NCBI GenBank assembly: GCA_964383545.1
Contig: CAYLHD010000009.1
Coordinates: 1 to 24,541, forward strand
DNA length: 24,541 nt
Reading direction: 5' to 3'
DNA from: JAGYLJ01 sp964383545
Lineage (GTDB): Bacteria > Patescibacteriota > Minisyncoccia > Phycocordibacterales > UBA12079
How positions within the stretch are numbered: position 1 is the first letter of the stretch; every line of letters begins with the position of its first letter. A model generated the notes under the pieces. It made no database searches, was not told where the DNA came from, and saw only the letters and a list, made by a program, of their open reading frames with translations. A program made the position numbers and the translations under genes. This document shows, one piece after another, positions 24,503 to 24,541 of the stretch.

Positions 24503-24541
24503 GGTGGATTTTACACTTGCCAAAAGCAAGCACAAAATCCA
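24503..24541. terminator. Truncated terminator hairpin at the window end
   Basis: TGGATTTT (24505-24512) pairs with AAAATCCA (24534-24541), with CTTGC/GCAAG inside. It is a variant of the GGTGGATTTTGC family and is cut by the window edge. It probably terminates a gene to the right. Confidence 0.65.

Overview
The window is a very AT-rich bacterial segment that reads as a member of the Candidate Phyla Radiation (Patescibacteria). I infer this from several traits seen together: a shortened PheS, a PheT without its N-terminal OB-fold, an intein in GyrB, a group I intron in the 23S rRNA, a membrane protein with the Cys-rich CFDG...DCGGPC motif, dispersed hairpin terminators, and a 23S-5S unit with no 16S beside it. 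UGA is used as a normal stop, for example at the end of the gene before rodA, so the Gly-UGA code of SR1/Gracilibacteria is not used. A run of exactly 100 Ns marks a draft or metagenome assembly. No phylum-level assignment is proven from this window alone.

Layout, left to right. (1) 1-231: the 3' end of a plus-strand gene made of near-identical 36-residue repeats, closed by a bidirectional terminator. (2) 332-3763: gyrB, split by a 434-residue HNH intein in the TOPRIM domain. (3) 3865-4931: a three-gene unit with a Phd/YefM-type antitoxin, a MazF/PemK-type toxin and a C39-like cysteine peptidase, preceded by paired TGTACA palindromes. (4) 5242-8432: pheS-pheT. PheT carries an NlpC/P60-like cysteine peptidase domain inserted in its B5 domain. 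(5) 8439-8634: a scaffold gap flanked by the same 48 bp on both sides, most likely an unmerged contig overlap. (6) 8666-11778: a GT4 glycosyltransferase (plus strand), then convergent rodA and a Cys-motif membrane protein (minus strand). (7) 11818-15590: 5S and 23S rRNA on the minus strand, the 23S split by a 286-nt ORF-less group I intron, with a promoter and a terminator-like hairpin upstream. (8) 15778-17707: an unknown protein, a NUDIX hydrolase and MutM/Fpg. (9) 17725-19330: two tandem paralogs with FISUMP / C-type-lectin-like C-termini. Their flanks, including promoter and terminator, are nearly identical while their C-terminal domains differ strongly. (10) 19381-24218: the start of the S10 cluster (tuf, rpsJ, rplC, rplD, rplW, a zinc-ribbon protein, rplB), ending at a strong terminator instead of continuing to rpsS. 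It contains a long structured RNA element between rpsJ and rplC. (11) 24219-24541: intergenic DNA with another structured element and a truncated terminator.

Expression logic. Most first genes of transcription units (gyrB, pheS, the glycosyltransferase, the Cys-motif protein, mutM) have an extended or plain -10 box 6-12 nt from the start codon, which predicts leaderless mRNAs. Some internal or special genes (rodA, the two FISUMP genes, the unknown gene at 15778) have Shine-Dalgarno sequences. Units are separated by G+C-rich hairpins with U-tracts, several of which share the stem GGTGGATTTTGC.

The most unusual items are the PheT-NlpC/P60 insertion, the two selfish elements in essential genes (GyrB intein, 23S intron), the FISUMP pair with hypervariable-looking C-termini, and the structured RNA inside the ribosomal operon.
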